Both the position numbers and the translations under genes were made by a program. A model generated the notes under the pieces. That model had not been told where the DNA came from, did not search any database, and worked only from the letters and a program-made list of their open reading frames with translations. A DNA stretch of 64,000 bases, taken from the NCBI GenBank assembly GCA_025928155.1, contig JAICKC010000001.1, positions 1 through 64,000 of the forward strand, read 5' to 3'. Positions within the stretch are counted from its first letter, which is position 1. Each line of letters starts with the position of its first letter. This DNA comes from Candidatus Saccharimonadota bacterium. Lineage in GTDB: Bacteria; Patescibacteriota; Saccharimonadia; Saccharimonadales; UBA4665. Below, piece by piece: positions 46,698-55,911 of this stretch.

Positions 46698-47717
46698 ATG
46701 GGGTTATTCAAACTAAGGAGACTGGACCAAACTGGGTTTCACGTCCATCTGCTGTTGCCGGTGTTGGCCATAATAGCGGTTGGCGGAATTGGCAGCTACC
46801 TGCTGAGCCAGAGTCACGCTGACTCACTGCCGACCACCACGTGCCGGGACTACAAGTTCGCTACTAGTGGTGTGACGGGTAAGGCAAGCGGCAAGAACAC
46901 CATAGCTACTAGCGCCTGTGTTGGCTACATACAGACTATGCTGAATGGTGCCTATCAGGCCGCAGCAGACACGAAGGACAACACAAACTTGGGTGGTTAC
47001 GCTGCCGTCGCAAACACCTACGCCAAGGTGAACGGTGTCGTGAACGGTACCTTAAGGGTCGACAACTCGTTCGGTTCTGCAACGGCCAGCCGTGTGCGGG
47101 CGTTCCAAGCGACCTACCAGTACTACAACACAAGCACCAAGAAGTATGTAGATTTGCCTATAAACGGGACCGTGGACACGAACACTTGGGCTGCGCTCTG
47201 TGGCCTTTCTTTGCGGCTGAATAAGGCAGATAAAGGCTACAAGAATCACTCGACAGCTCAGCAAGCTCTGAATGATGCCAATAAAACCGTATTGGGTTGC
47301 CGGGTGAAAGGCAATGCTAACGTAAAAGTCCACCCTCACGTTCCTGCATCTGTTGTAAGCGCGGCTAAGGGCGGTAGTACTACAACAACCGCGGGTGGTG
47401 GCCGAGGTGCCGGCGGAGGTGGGGTGTCCGCAGTAGCATCGGTAAGTATGGCAGCAAGTCCGCAGACGATTACCCAAGGACAGTCTACCCGCCTCTCTTG
47501 GGTAGTGCAGAATGCCAGTCTGTGTCAGATGACTGGAGGGGCTGGTTGGAGTGGCACGATGAGGGTCGACACTATGCTCAAGGGTAGCGGCATACAAGAT
47601 GTTACACCGTCGAGTACAACCACTTTCCGCCTTACATGTAATGGGCTCGGCTCGGATGGAACTAAGACTACGACCGCTTCGGTTACTGTAACGGTCGTAC
47701 CACACGGCGCTTTATAG
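46698..47717 (+). CDS. secreted protein with peptidoglycan-binding-like domain, Gly linker and Ig-like domain (tandem paralog 3)
   Basis: Signal anchor LHVHLLLPVLAIIAVGGIG-type; VDNSFGSATASRVRAFQATYQYY; Ig-like VSMAASPQTITQGQSTRLSWVVQNASLCQMTGGAGWSG. Confidence 0.8.
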   Translation: MGLFKLRRLDQTGFHVHLLLPVLAIIAVGGIGSYLLSQSHADSLPTTTCRDYKFATSGVTGKASGKNTIATSACVGYIQTMLNGAYQAAADTKDNTNLGGYAAVANTYAKVNGVVNGTLRVDNSFGSATASRVRAFQATYQYYNTSTKKYVDLPINGTVDTNTWAALCGLSLRLNKADKGYKNHSTAQQALNDANKTVLGCRVKGNANVKVHPHVPASVVSAAKGGSTTTTAGGGRGAGGGGVSAVASVSMAASPQTITQGQSTRLSWVVQNASLCQMTGGAGWSGTMRVDTMLKGSGIQDVTPSSTTTFRLTCNGLGSDGTKTTTASVTVTVVPHGAL

Positions 47718-47729
47718 CGGTACGATGGA

Positions 47730-47760
47730 AAGAAAAGAGCGCTTGAAGGCGCTCTTTTCT
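47730..47760. terminator. bidirectional terminator between convergent genes
   Basis: AAAAGAGCGC-TTGAAG-GCGCTCTTTTCT. Confidence 0.75.
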
Positions 47761-47777
47761 CGGTTGCGAACCAGATG

Positions 47778-48308
47778 TCACGACAACTTTTTAAGCTGAG
47801 CGTGTTTGATAAGAAGAAATATAGCAGCGGCAAGCGCAAAGCCACCTTGTAGCGGCGGAACGGAGCGTTTAGTCACAAAAAATTCCACGACGCTTAAAGC
47901 TATTATACTTGCGCAGAACCCAACACTGGTCGTCATCGCTTTGAGGGCGCGGGTATGGTCGGGTGCGGCTGCCTGAATCTGTATGCCGCAGAGCACCACG
48001 CCACCAGCCAGCAGGGCATCAACTGCGGTAATAACCAGTCGTGGCAGCTTCTGTGTCACGGTGCCCGGATTAGTTGCAGCAACGGCCAGGGTGGCCAGCA
48101 GCACGACTACCAAAAGAACACCAAGCCACAGCACTGGTTTAGCACCATGCTCAACTCCTTCGGCAGCAAGCTCTAGCTCGGAGACAGGCGGCTCCGTCGA
48201 GGCGTAAGTGTTCGGCTGAGGCTGGGTGTAGCTGGCTGGCGCAGGCGTAGCTGGTGCCTGTCCGTTGCTTGGGGACGGAGAGGGCTGGAACCACTCGTTC
48301 GGGTTCAT
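47778..48308 (-). CDS. hypothetical membrane protein with Pro-rich N-terminus
   Basis: Pro/Gln-rich N-terminus then four hydrophobic segments. Confidence 0.65.
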   Translation of the reverse strand: MNPNEWFQPSPSPSNGQAPATPAPASYTQPQPNTYASTEPPVSELELAAEGVEHGAKPVLWLGVLLVVVLLATLAVAATNPGTVTQKLPRLVITAVDALLAGGVVLCGIQIQAAAPDHTRALKAMTTSVGFCASIIALSVVEFFVTKRSVPPLQGGFALAAAIFLLIKHAQLKKLS

Positions 48309-48362
48309 GCTGGTAGTCCTTATCTTAATAGTTTAGTTTTTAGTATACAGGTTGAGGCAATT

Positions 48363-48394
48363 AAAAAGAGCACCTCAAGAAGTGCTCTTTTTAA
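48363..48394 (-). terminator. terminator downstream of rplA
   Basis: AAAAAGAGCAC-CTCAAGAA-GTGCTCTTTTT. Confidence 0.75.
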
Positions 48395-48410
48395 TAGTAG
48401 CGACAAAAAC

Positions 48411-49358
48411 CTACTCGCTAGGAGAGACGGTGATGCTCGGCCCCATTGTGGTGGTGATGTGAACAGCCTTAACGTAGTTGCCCTTCACGCTGGCTGGCTT
48501 AGCGGCCTTGATGCTGCTGAGGACGGCTTGAGCGTTTTCGAGCAGCTTTGTGCCGCCAAAGCTGCATTTGCCAATGGCCAAATGAACGATACCGGTGCTG
48601 TCCACACGGTACTCTACGCGGCCAGCCTTGGCCTCGGCTACTGCCTTCGCGACGTCTTGTGTAACGGTGCCACTCTTGGGGTTCGGCATGAGGCCGCGCG
48701 GGCCAAGTAAGCGTGCGTACTTACCAAGCTTGGCCATGTTAGCCGGGGTGGCGATAAGGATGTCGAAGTTGATTGAGCCCTTTTCGAGATCCTTGGTGAT
48801 GTCTTCCACCCCGCTCAGGTCGGCACCCTCTACAGTGTCGTCGGCAAAAACGGCAACGCGGACCTTTTTACCAGTACCCTGTGGCAACACGAGGTTGGCG
48901 CGGATGTTCTGGTCGGCTTGGCGCGGGTCAACGCCAAGGTTCACGTGCAACTCGACGCTGGCGTCAAACTTGACGCTGCTAGTCTTAGTAGCGAGCTCCA
49001 ACGCTTCAGCCAGGCTGTACACTTTGCCCTTTTCGATGAGCTCCGCTCCCTTGCGGTAGCCCTTACTGCGGCGCTCGAGCCGGGAGCGGGTTGGCGTAAC
49101 TGGCTGTTTTGGCTTTTCGGCCTGCTCGGTTTCCTCTTCGGCACGGTGTTGCTGGTGTTCGATCTTCTCGGCCTTGGCCTCGGCTTCGGCCACACCCTTG
49201 ACGCTCCGTTTGCCGGCTTTAGCTGTCTTCGATTCGGCTATTTCTTGGTCACTGCTGCTTTCACTGCCAGCTTCAATGCCTTCTTCAATAATCCCATTCG
49301 TTTGCTCCTTTACTTCGGCTTCTGCCGGAATATCAGTTGTTTTTTTGGCTGCTGCCAT
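48411..49358 (-). CDS. rplA: 50S ribosomal protein L1 with ~95-aa charged N-terminal extension
   Basis: [90 protein letters not shown]. Confidence 0.96.
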   Translation of the reverse strand: MAAAKKTTDIPAEAEVKEQTNGIIEEGIEAGSESSSDQEIAESKTAKAGKRSVKGVAEAEAKAEKIEHQQHRAEEETEQAEKPKQPVTPTRSRLERRSKGYRKGAELIEKGKVYSLAEALELATKTSSVKFDASVELHVNLGVDPRQADQNIRANLVLPQGTGKKVRVAVFADDTVEGADLSGVEDITKDLEKGSINFDILIATPANMAKLGKYARLLGPRGLMPNPKSGTVTQDVAKAVAEAKAGRVEYRVDSTGIVHLAIGKCSFGGTKLLENAQAVLSSIKAAKPASVKGNYVKAVHITTTMGPSITVSPSE

Positions 49359-49413
49359 GTGATTTCTCCTTTCGTGGTGCTGGCGGCTATTTTCGAGCCT
49401 CCCACGTATTTAG

Positions 49414-49665
49414 TTAACTTAGAAATTCCGGATCGTCAGCGAGCCGGGCGGCGTAATCTGGAAAAAGGCCGCTCCACTCCCTGAGTAGACGTAAGCCGGT
49501 CTCCAAGCTGATGTAATCGCCCTCAGCCACTCCGACGGTCTCCTGTTTGTGCAAAGCTAGCACAGTGTTTTTAAAATGCATGTACGATACGTCGTCGGTG
49601 CTTAACGCTTGGGTAGGCCCTGAATGCGCCTTCCCCACCCCGGTAACTGCTACCGGACTGGTCAC
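49414..49665 (-). CDS. small hypothetical protein between rplK and rplA
   Basis: ORF in operon gap, co-oriented. Confidence 0.5.
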   Translation of the reverse strand: MTSPVAVTGVGKAHSGPTQALSTDDVSYMHFKNTVLALHKQETVGVAEGDYISLETGLRLLREWSGLFPDYAARLADDPEFLS

Positions 49666-49669
49666 GGTT

Positions 49670-50098
49670 TTAGCCTTCGACCTCGACGCCCATGCTGCGG
49701 GCAGTGCCGGCGACCATTTTTTTGACGGCCTCGACGTCGTCGGTGTTCATATCGTGGGCCTTCCCTTCTGCTATTTGCTGCAGCTGAGCCTGGCTCATTT
49801 TTTTGCTGACCTTCTCGCTGTTCGGCTTGCCGCTGCCCTTTTGGATGCCGAGAGCGGCGCGGATACGGTCGTCGGTGGGTTCGCCTACGACGCGGAAGGC
49901 CATCGTGCGGTCATCATAAATGGTGATATGTGCAGTAACGATTTTGCCCATCATGTCCTTGGTGGCGTCGTTGAACGGCTGGATGAAATCCATCATGTTT
50001 ACACCGTACTGGCCAAGCGTGCTACCGACTGGCGGTGCCGCACTGGCCTGACCGGCCTTGATCTTCATTTTGAGGTTTGCTTTGACGACTTTTGCCAT
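49670..50098 (-). CDS. rplK: 50S ribosomal protein L11
   Basis: KVVKANLKMKIKAGQASAAPPVGSTLGQYGVNMMDFIQPFNDATKDMMGKIVTAHITIYDDRTMAF. Confidence 0.97.
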   Translation of the reverse strand: MAKVVKANLKMKIKAGQASAAPPVGSTLGQYGVNMMDFIQPFNDATKDMMGKIVTAHITIYDDRTMAFRVVGEPTDDRIRAALGIQKGSGKPNSEKVSKKMSQAQLQQIAEGKAHDMNTDDVEAVKKMVAGTARSMGVEVEG

Positions 50099-50239
50099 TC
50101 TGAGTCTCCTTGATTACGAACGTTCACCGACCCGGCGAGCGCCGGTTTGAAGCGTGGTTACTTGTCCTCCTACCTTTTCAGTAGTGCGTAACAGGGTAAT
50201 TATACCGTAAAAGATAGCCAAACACAATGAGGGGGAAGG

Positions 50240-50404
50240 CTATAGCTTTTCAAGAGGGCGTCGCTCCTCATAATCTGTAGGCGGCTCTTCGGCGCAATAA
50301 CCTAGCCCCTCCGTAATCTGGCCGGCTACAATGCCCATGACGGCGGTGCAGCCAATAGCATTACAGGGTGTAGCCTTGCGCCCGTTCATGCCGTTGTCGC
50401 TCAT
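50240..50404 (-). CDS. small hypothetical cysteine-containing protein
   Basis: ORF with internal start MSDNGMNGRKATPCNAIGCTAVMG after GGAGAGAT; co-oriented between nusG and rplK. Confidence 0.4.
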   Translation of the reverse strand: MSDNGMNGRKATPCNAIGCTAVMGIVAGQITEGLGYCAEEPPTDYEERRPLEKL

Positions 50405-50457
50405 ACTTATCTCTCCTGAGATGAGCCTGCGTGTATACCCTAACCGACAGAACTCCA

Positions 50458-51003
50458 TTAGACGCGTTTGACTTGCAGACTATCCAGCTCGACCGGTGTT
50501 TCGCGGCCGAACATGTTCACGAGTACCTTCAACTTGCCCTTCTGGGCGTCGATTTCGCTGATGGACCCGTCGAAGCCCTTGAATGGGCCGTCGGTGATGT
50601 TCACGACCTCTCCAATAGCGAAGTCAATCCTGTGTTTAACTTCGGTGAGACCCATGCGCTTCTGGATTTTCTCAATTTCCTCAGGGTCAACGGGGGTCGG
50701 TTCGGTACCGCTGCCCACAAAGCCAGTGACAGATGGGGTGTTGCGCACGATGTACCATGCGTCTTCGCTCATCTTCATCTGTACCAGGACATAGCCCTGG
50801 AAGATACGCTTTTCGACGACACGGCGTTTGCCGTTTTTGATCTCGATCTGCTTTTCTTTGGGTACGAGCGCTTGGAAGATTTTGTCCTTCATGTCGAGCG
50901 AGTCGGCACGCTGACGGATGCTCTCAGCTACTTTCTCCTCGTAGCCGCTGTAAGTATGGATGGCGTACCACTGTTTGCTGGTATCGTAACGCTTCGTTGC
51001 CAT
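50458..51003 (-). CDS. nusG: transcription termination/antitermination protein NusG
   Basis: KQWYAIHTYSGYEEKVAESIRQRADSLDMKDKIFQALVPKEK; KRIFQGYVLVQMKMSEDAWYIVRNTPSVTGFVG; GEVVNITDGPFKGFDGSISEID. Confidence 0.97.
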   Translation of the reverse strand: MATKRYDTSKQWYAIHTYSGYEEKVAESIRQRADSLDMKDKIFQALVPKEKQIEIKNGKRRVVEKRIFQGYVLVQMKMSEDAWYIVRNTPSVTGFVGSGTEPTPVDPEEIEKIQKRMGLTEVKHRIDFAIGEVVNITDGPFKGFDGSISEIDAQKGKLKVLVNMFGRETPVELDSLQVKRV

Positions 51004-51021
51004 AGGTAGTTCTCTAGCTCC

Positions 51022-51447
51022 TTATTTCAAAAGTATTTGCTTAAATGCTTTGTCCAGACCATAGTCCACGCCGGCCATAATGGCGGCAAATATCACGGCG
51101 AAAATGATAACGGCGGACGTCAGGCGGGTGCCCTCGCGCTTCGTCGGCCAGGTAACGAACTTAAGCTCCTGCCAGCTGGAGCCCACAAACCGCAGGCCGG
51201 TAATGCGGCCGAGGAACCGGACTGGCTTCAACCGGAAGAACCAGCGGATAGCGTGGCCAATCTGCTTGAGCGGCGGCCGGTGACCAATCCACGCCAAGCC
51301 TCGTCCGATAAAGCGTGCGGGCCAGAAAAAGCCGCGGAAAAATACGCGCACCAGGCTTTCGTTGTCGCTGTCTTGTTTAGGAGCTGCTTGGAGCTGTCGT
51401 GCCACTTCTTTGTCACCTCTGGCCGTCTGTAAGCCGTTATTCGCCAA
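51022..51447 (-). CDS. secE: preprotein translocase subunit SecE with long N-terminal extension
   Basis: C-terminal SWQELKFVTWPTKREGTRLTSAVIIFAVIFAAIMAGVDYGLDKAFKQILL; directly upstream of nusG. Confidence 0.92.
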   Translation of the reverse strand: MANNGLQTARGDKEVARQLQAAPKQDSDNESLVRVFFRGFFWPARFIGRGLAWIGHRPPLKQIGHAIRWFFRLKPVRFLGRITGLRFVGSSWQELKFVTWPTKREGTRLTSAVIIFAVIFAAIMAGVDYGLDKAFKQILLK

Positions 51448-51532
51448 TTAAAAAGCCTACGATATTTGTAGGCGATACAAGTCAAGCATACCGTACCATA
51501 CCTCGTGCGTCAAGATGGTATAGTATAGCTAT

Positions 51533-53050
51533 ATGTTGTGGCTTATTGGCCTGCTGGCACTGGAAACAGTGCTTGAGGGGCTCCTGTGTGGCCTGAACGC
51601 TGGCACGAATGCACGCCAGCGGAAGGCAATGTCTGTTATCTGTATTACAACACTCGCGGTTGTGACGGTACTGCTAAGCACACGGCTATGGCGTGTATGG
51701 CTCTGGAGCGTACCATTTGCAGCGTACCGTATCGTAAACTTACTACGAGTGTACACGGCGCGATTGCCGCAAGCCCGCCTGAAGGCGGTGGCCTGGGGAG
51801 CGTTCTTTTGGCTCACCCTTGTCCAGTTGTCGCTGCTACTGGTTACGTGGGGAACGCACGAATTGCATCAGGGGCGACTGTTATTGAATACCACCATGGC
51901 CTTGCAGCTACTGGGCGCCGTATTACTGCTACGCTCTACCCTACACACCTGGCAGCATGCCGCGCTGCAGCGTAGCGAAAAACCACTGAGCGATCGCCAG
52001 CTGCCGTCTTTAAGTGTATTGGTGCCAGCCCGCAACGAAACTGCTGCGCTGCGAACATGTCTTGAGGCGTTAGTGGCGAGTGACTACCCTAAGCTCGAGA
52101 TATTGGTGCTCGACGACTGCTCGGTCACACGGCGCACGCCGGAAATCATCCGCGACTTTGCCCATAACGGTGTACGGTTTATACAAGGTAAGCTGCCGGA
52201 TGAAACGCGCTGGCTCGCTAAAAACTATGCCTACGAAGAACTGGCGGAAGCCGCCAGCGGTGACCTTTTCCTGTTTTGCGGCGTCGACACGATATTCGAA
52301 CCGCATACTATTCGCCGTCTGGTGAACATATTGGAAGACCGCGGCAAGAATATGCTCAGTGTTATGCCGCTTAGGCAGCACGTCAGCCGTGGTGGCAACT
52401 CTCTGTTCCAAACGATGCGCTACTACTGGGAACTGTGCTTGCCGCGGCGGGTTTTTAAACGGCCGCCGGTTCTCAGTACCTGTTGGCTGATCCGGCGCGA
52501 GGCACTTACCAAAATGGGTGGATTTGCCGCCGTAAGTCATAGTATTAGTCCGGAAGCGACCTTTGCCCGCGAGGCCGTTACCACTGATAGCTATAGCTTT
52601 ATACGCAGCGACGACTCTTTGGGCATGTATAGCAACAAACCCGCTGGCGAGCAGTACGATACCTCGGTGCGCGTGCGCTATCCACAGCTCCACCGCCGGC
52701 TTGAACTGGCGGCCCTGATGAGCATAGCGGAGCTGGTGTTTTTGCTGGGGCCGTTCGTGGGGCTGTTGCTGGCCGGCGAGCTGCCGCGTACCCTCGCGTA
52801 TGTGCTGGTCTGGAGCCTGACACTTGTCTTCTTGTTTGTTACTTACGGCTTTGCGTCGGTTGGCGCCCGGCTGGCTAACCCGTGGTACGGCTGGCTGCTG
52901 ATGCCGGCGGCGTTTGCGTTGGATCTTATGGTGCTGCACATCTCGCTGTGGAAGTATGAATTTGGCACGGTTGACTGGAAGGGTCGCAATGTATGCCTGC
53001 CGGTGATGCAGTTGACTAGTGCTGAGCCTGCGGCAAGTTCGGAACGGTGA
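51533..53050 (+). CDS. membrane GT2 glycosyltransferase
   Basis: LSVLVPARNETAALRTCLEALVASDYPKLEILVLDDCS; LFCGVDTIFEP; multiple TMs. Confidence 0.88.
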   Translation: MLWLIGLLALETVLEGLLCGLNAGTNARQRKAMSVICITTLAVVTVLLSTRLWRVWLWSVPFAAYRIVNLLRVYTARLPQARLKAVAWGAFFWLTLVQLSLLLVTWGTHELHQGRLLLNTTMALQLLGAVLLLRSTLHTWQHAALQRSEKPLSDRQLPSLSVLVPARNETAALRTCLEALVASDYPKLEILVLDDCSVTRRTPEIIRDFAHNGVRFIQGKLPDETRWLAKNYAYEELAEAASGDLFLFCGVDTIFEPHTIRRLVNILEDRGKNMLSVMPLRQHVSRGGNSLFQTMRYYWELCLPRRVFKRPPVLSTCWLIRREALTKMGGFAAVSHSISPEATFAREAVTTDSYSFIRSDDSLGMYSNKPAGEQYDTSVRVRYPQLHRRLELAALMSIAELVFLLGPFVGLLLAGELPRTLAYVLVWSLTLVFLFVTYGFASVGARLANPWYGWLLMPAAFALDLMVLHISLWKYEFGTVDWKGRNVCLPVMQLTSAEPAASSER

Positions 53051-54143
53051 GCGTGAACGTAGAACCGTGATTGAGTTCGCTGGTGACGTCTATGTTGGCT
53101 TGCAATAGTGTGGCGAGCTTTTGAGTGATATAGAGCCCCAGGCCAGTGCCGTTGCTGGCGCGGGTGCGGTAATCTTCGCTGCGGAAAAACTTGCGGAAAA
53201 TCTTTTGCTGATCGGAGCGGCTCATGCCGATGCCGGTGTCTTGAATGCTAAAACGTATGCCGTTTTCGGCCATGTGCGCGCCGACGGTAACGCTGCCCTG
53301 CTGAGTGTATTTAATGGAATTGGTAATAAAGTTATGCAGAATCTCGCGGATATATAGGTTGCTGCTGTGTAACGTTTCGAGCGACGGGTCGAGATCGGTT
53401 TTGATCTCCAGCCCTTTAGCTTTCGCCTGGTCACGGTAGCCAGCGGCGAGTTCTTCGACGAGCTGGTGTGGGTTGATGGCGTCCACCGTCATCTGTAGCG
53501 CGCCGCGCTCGGCCCGGCTCAAAGTGGAGAGGTCGTTGACCAAGCCGCTCAAAAACAATACCTGGCCGTAGGCGGCGTCGAGTGCCTTTTGTACTTCGGT
53601 GATGTTGCCGGATTTTCGGGCGATAAACTGGGCGTTACTGATGTTACCCTCGGTTATGGCAATGGGCGTGCGCAGCTCATGACTGACCACGCTGATGAAC
53701 TCATCACGCTCTTCTTCGAGCGACTTTTCGCGTGTAATATCGCGCAGCACGAGCACATAGCCACAATCGCTACTTTCACCGTAGCCGAGGTAGACTGGCG
53801 CAATGGACAGATAGAGGTTGGCGGTGCTGCCATCGCTGTAGCGTAGGAGGTAGTCACGGCTACTGACGGGCGTTTTGGCACCGCCGATAAGGGTGTGCAC
53901 GCTCACCGCAGCACCGTCTTTGTCGTAGAGCCGTAAGATGCTACTTAGGGATTTACCGGCAATGTCCCCGTTTTTGTCGAGCAGGTCAAGCGCAGCACCG
54001 TTGTAGAGTTCGATGTTACCGGCCGCATCCACAGCCAGCACGCCGTCGGCCATACTGCCGATGAGGCTGACGAGCCATTCGCGCTCGGGTATGCTCGGAT
54101 TATCCTGCTGCTTTCTACTACCATGTACCGTACTGGCGTCCAT
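53016..54143 (-). CDS. soluble PAS-domain sensor histidine kinase
   Basis: PAS region; EFISVVSHELRTPIAITEGNI (HisKA); HNFITNSIKYTQQGSVTV, FSIQDTGIGMS, GTGLGLYITQKLA. Confidence 0.95.
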   Translation of the reverse strand: MDASTVHGSRKQQDNPSIPEREWLVSLIGSMADGVLAVDAAGNIELYNGAALDLLDKNGDIAGKSLSSILRLYDKDGAAVSVHTLIGGAKTPVSSRDYLLRYSDGSTANLYLSIAPVYLGYGESSDCGYVLVLRDITREKSLEEERDEFISVVSHELRTPIAITEGNISNAQFIARKSGNITEVQKALDAAYGQVLFLSGLVNDLSTLSRAERGALQMTVDAINPHQLVEELAAGYRDQAKAKGLEIKTDLDPSLETLHSSNLYIREILHNFITNSIKYTQQGSVTVGAHMAENGIRFSIQDTGIGMSRSDQQKIFRKFFRSEDYRTRASNGTGLGLYITQKLATLLQANIDVTSELNHGSTFTLTVPNLPQAQH

Positions 54144-54225
54144 TACCCACTATTATGCCATAAGGGGGATGGAGGCGGTAGGAGACTATCCAACTTGGGA
54201 AGTAGTTATCGTGTAGCCGCCCTCG

Positions 54226-55911
54226 TTACTGTTCGAGCGCGGTAGCGGCGAGCGTGGTCAGGGTCGTGTGGTTCTTCTGTCCGTTCAAGACAGTACTGAG
54301 CGGCTGCAGGTCGATTGGCTGATGCTTATTGATCGTGTTGATACCGAAGACGACGCGGTCGCTCGGTTGTGTTTTGTAGCCAAGTCCATTGCTCTCGTTG
54401 CCAGCAAAGAGGACACGGGTAGCTCCACTGGTCACCAGCTGGTAGTTGACGTTTACAAAATGGTTATTGCTGATGTCTGCGCCGTTGGTGCTGTCGTATA
54501 GATACACCCCACGTTTGCCGCCGTAGAAGGTGTTGTTTTCAACGTAATTCTGGATCGAGCCGGCATTAATACGAACTTGGCTGCCGCGAGGATTGTAACC
54601 ACGGTTATTCTGCACTGTGTTGAGGCTCGAGCCGTATATGACGAAATTGTCCTGGTTACCAATCGCTATGTTGTTTTTGAATATGTTGTAGTCTGAGTTG
54701 TCGTGCAGCATGAAGCCGTGATATTTGTTGTCGATGGAGATGTTGTTTTCGATGATGTTATAGTCGCAGCGCTTGGAGACAATGAAGCCATGTTTACCGT
54801 TGGCGACGAAGCGGTTGTACTCAATCGTAGCATTGTTGCTGTCGTCATGGGGGTCGAGGCCGTAGATGCGGTTGGCGGTAAACAGGTTGCTGGTCCACAT
54901 CATACCTTGCGCACCGAAGGTGAAAGCTCCAATGTTGTTATGGCTGAACGTACTGTTCTGTACCCAGCCGGTCACGATGTTCTCCCCGAACGAACCGGTC
55001 GCGATCCGCCAAGATACACCGTAGACACCGCCTTGGGCTGCAAATGGTACCTTGGCAATGACATCCTTGCTCCTAATCTGCTCGATAGTCATACCGAGAT
55101 ATGAGGCGGTAGCGTTGAGCATGTCCATGCGGCCATTGTCATACGCACGGACAAAACTGCGGCCATCTGAAATGTTAGTGTCAGGCTGACCGGTGGTCGG
55201 GTCGTAGCTGCTGATGTGTACGCCGTTAAAGAGTGTCTCAGCGTTTTGAAAGGTCAATGTCGTGATGCTGTAGTTCGGCTGGCTTCGCAGGTAGAGAGTG
55301 CTGACCGTGTCGCTGGTGACGTCGACTTGGATATTGTCCTGGATGTACAGTGGGATATTAATCATGTACGTTTTGGGCCCCAGCTGCGTAATGCCGTTGT
55401 ATGGCTGCACCATCCTCATGAGATCGGGAATGGTTAGATGTGCTTCCGGGTTTACGAATCGGTTGTTAACGTAGATGACACCCTGTCTTTCAGTGACGGT
55501 GGCGGCGGAAGCAGTGTCGGCGCTTGCCGGAAATGGAGCGAGCGGATGTTCGACCGGGGGTACTTTAATGGTGGTGCCCCACACCACCTGGCCTGGGTTG
55601 AGCTGCTGCAGTTCCGCAAGGCTTACACTGAAGTGCGCGGCAGCCCAGGCGAGGTCTTGCCCTTCCTGTAGCTTGTAGTACGCGAACTTGGTGCCGTACG
55701 TCGGCCGAGCTGCTGTCATGGTTGCTTCGGCTGATTGCCAGCCGTCGGTCACCAGGCGAGCGTTACCGCGATTAGCTAGCTGGGTCATGAGCTCAGGCCC
55801 GAAAGTGAGGTAGAGGGTGGCAACGCCGATAACGAGCGGTATGACGACAACGAGCGCTCGTATTGGCGGCCTAAGGTGTTTGGTAGGGTGTGTCGTCGAT
55901 CGCCTTTTCAT
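54226..55911 (-). CDS. AlgG-like mannuronan C5-epimerase: N-terminal TM, LysM-like domain, right-handed beta-helix
   Basis: YYKLQEGQDLAWAAAHFSVSLAELQQLNPGQVVWGTTIKVP (LysM-like); YGLDPHDDSNNATIEYNRFVANGKHGFIVSKRCDYNIIENN (DPHDxS motif in beta-helix repeats). Confidence 0.82.
   Translation of the reverse strand: MKRRSTTHPTKHLRPPIRALVVVIPLVIGVATLYLTFGPELMTQLANRGNARLVTDGWQSAEATMTAARPTYGTKFAYYKLQEGQDLAWAAAHFSVSLAELQQLNPGQVVWGTTIKVPPVEHPLAPFPASADTASAATVTERQGVIYVNNRFVNPEAHLTIPDLMRMVQPYNGITQLGPKTYMINIPLYIQDNIQVDVTSDTVSTLYLRSQPNYSITTLTFQNAETLFNGVHISSYDPTTGQPDTNISDGRSFVRAYDNGRMDMLNATASYLGMTIEQIRSKDVIAKVPFAAQGGVYGVSWRIATGSFGENIVTGWVQNSTFSHNNIGAFTFGAQGMMWTSNLFTANRIYGLDPHDDSNNATIEYNRFVANGKHGFIVSKRCDYNIIENNISIDNKYHGFMLHDNSDYNIFKNNIAIGNQDNFVIYGSSLNTVQNNRGYNPRGSQVRINAGSIQNYVENNTFYGGKRGVYLYDSTNGADISNNHFVNVNYQLVTSGATRVLFAGNESNGLGYKTQPSDRVVFGINTINKHQPIDLQPLSTVLNGQKNHTTLTTLAATALEQ

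Noticed and set aside
52070-52939. 289-aa minus-strand ORF
   Set aside because: Antisense to GT2 at 51533-53050; low-complexity Arg/Gln/His-rich translation
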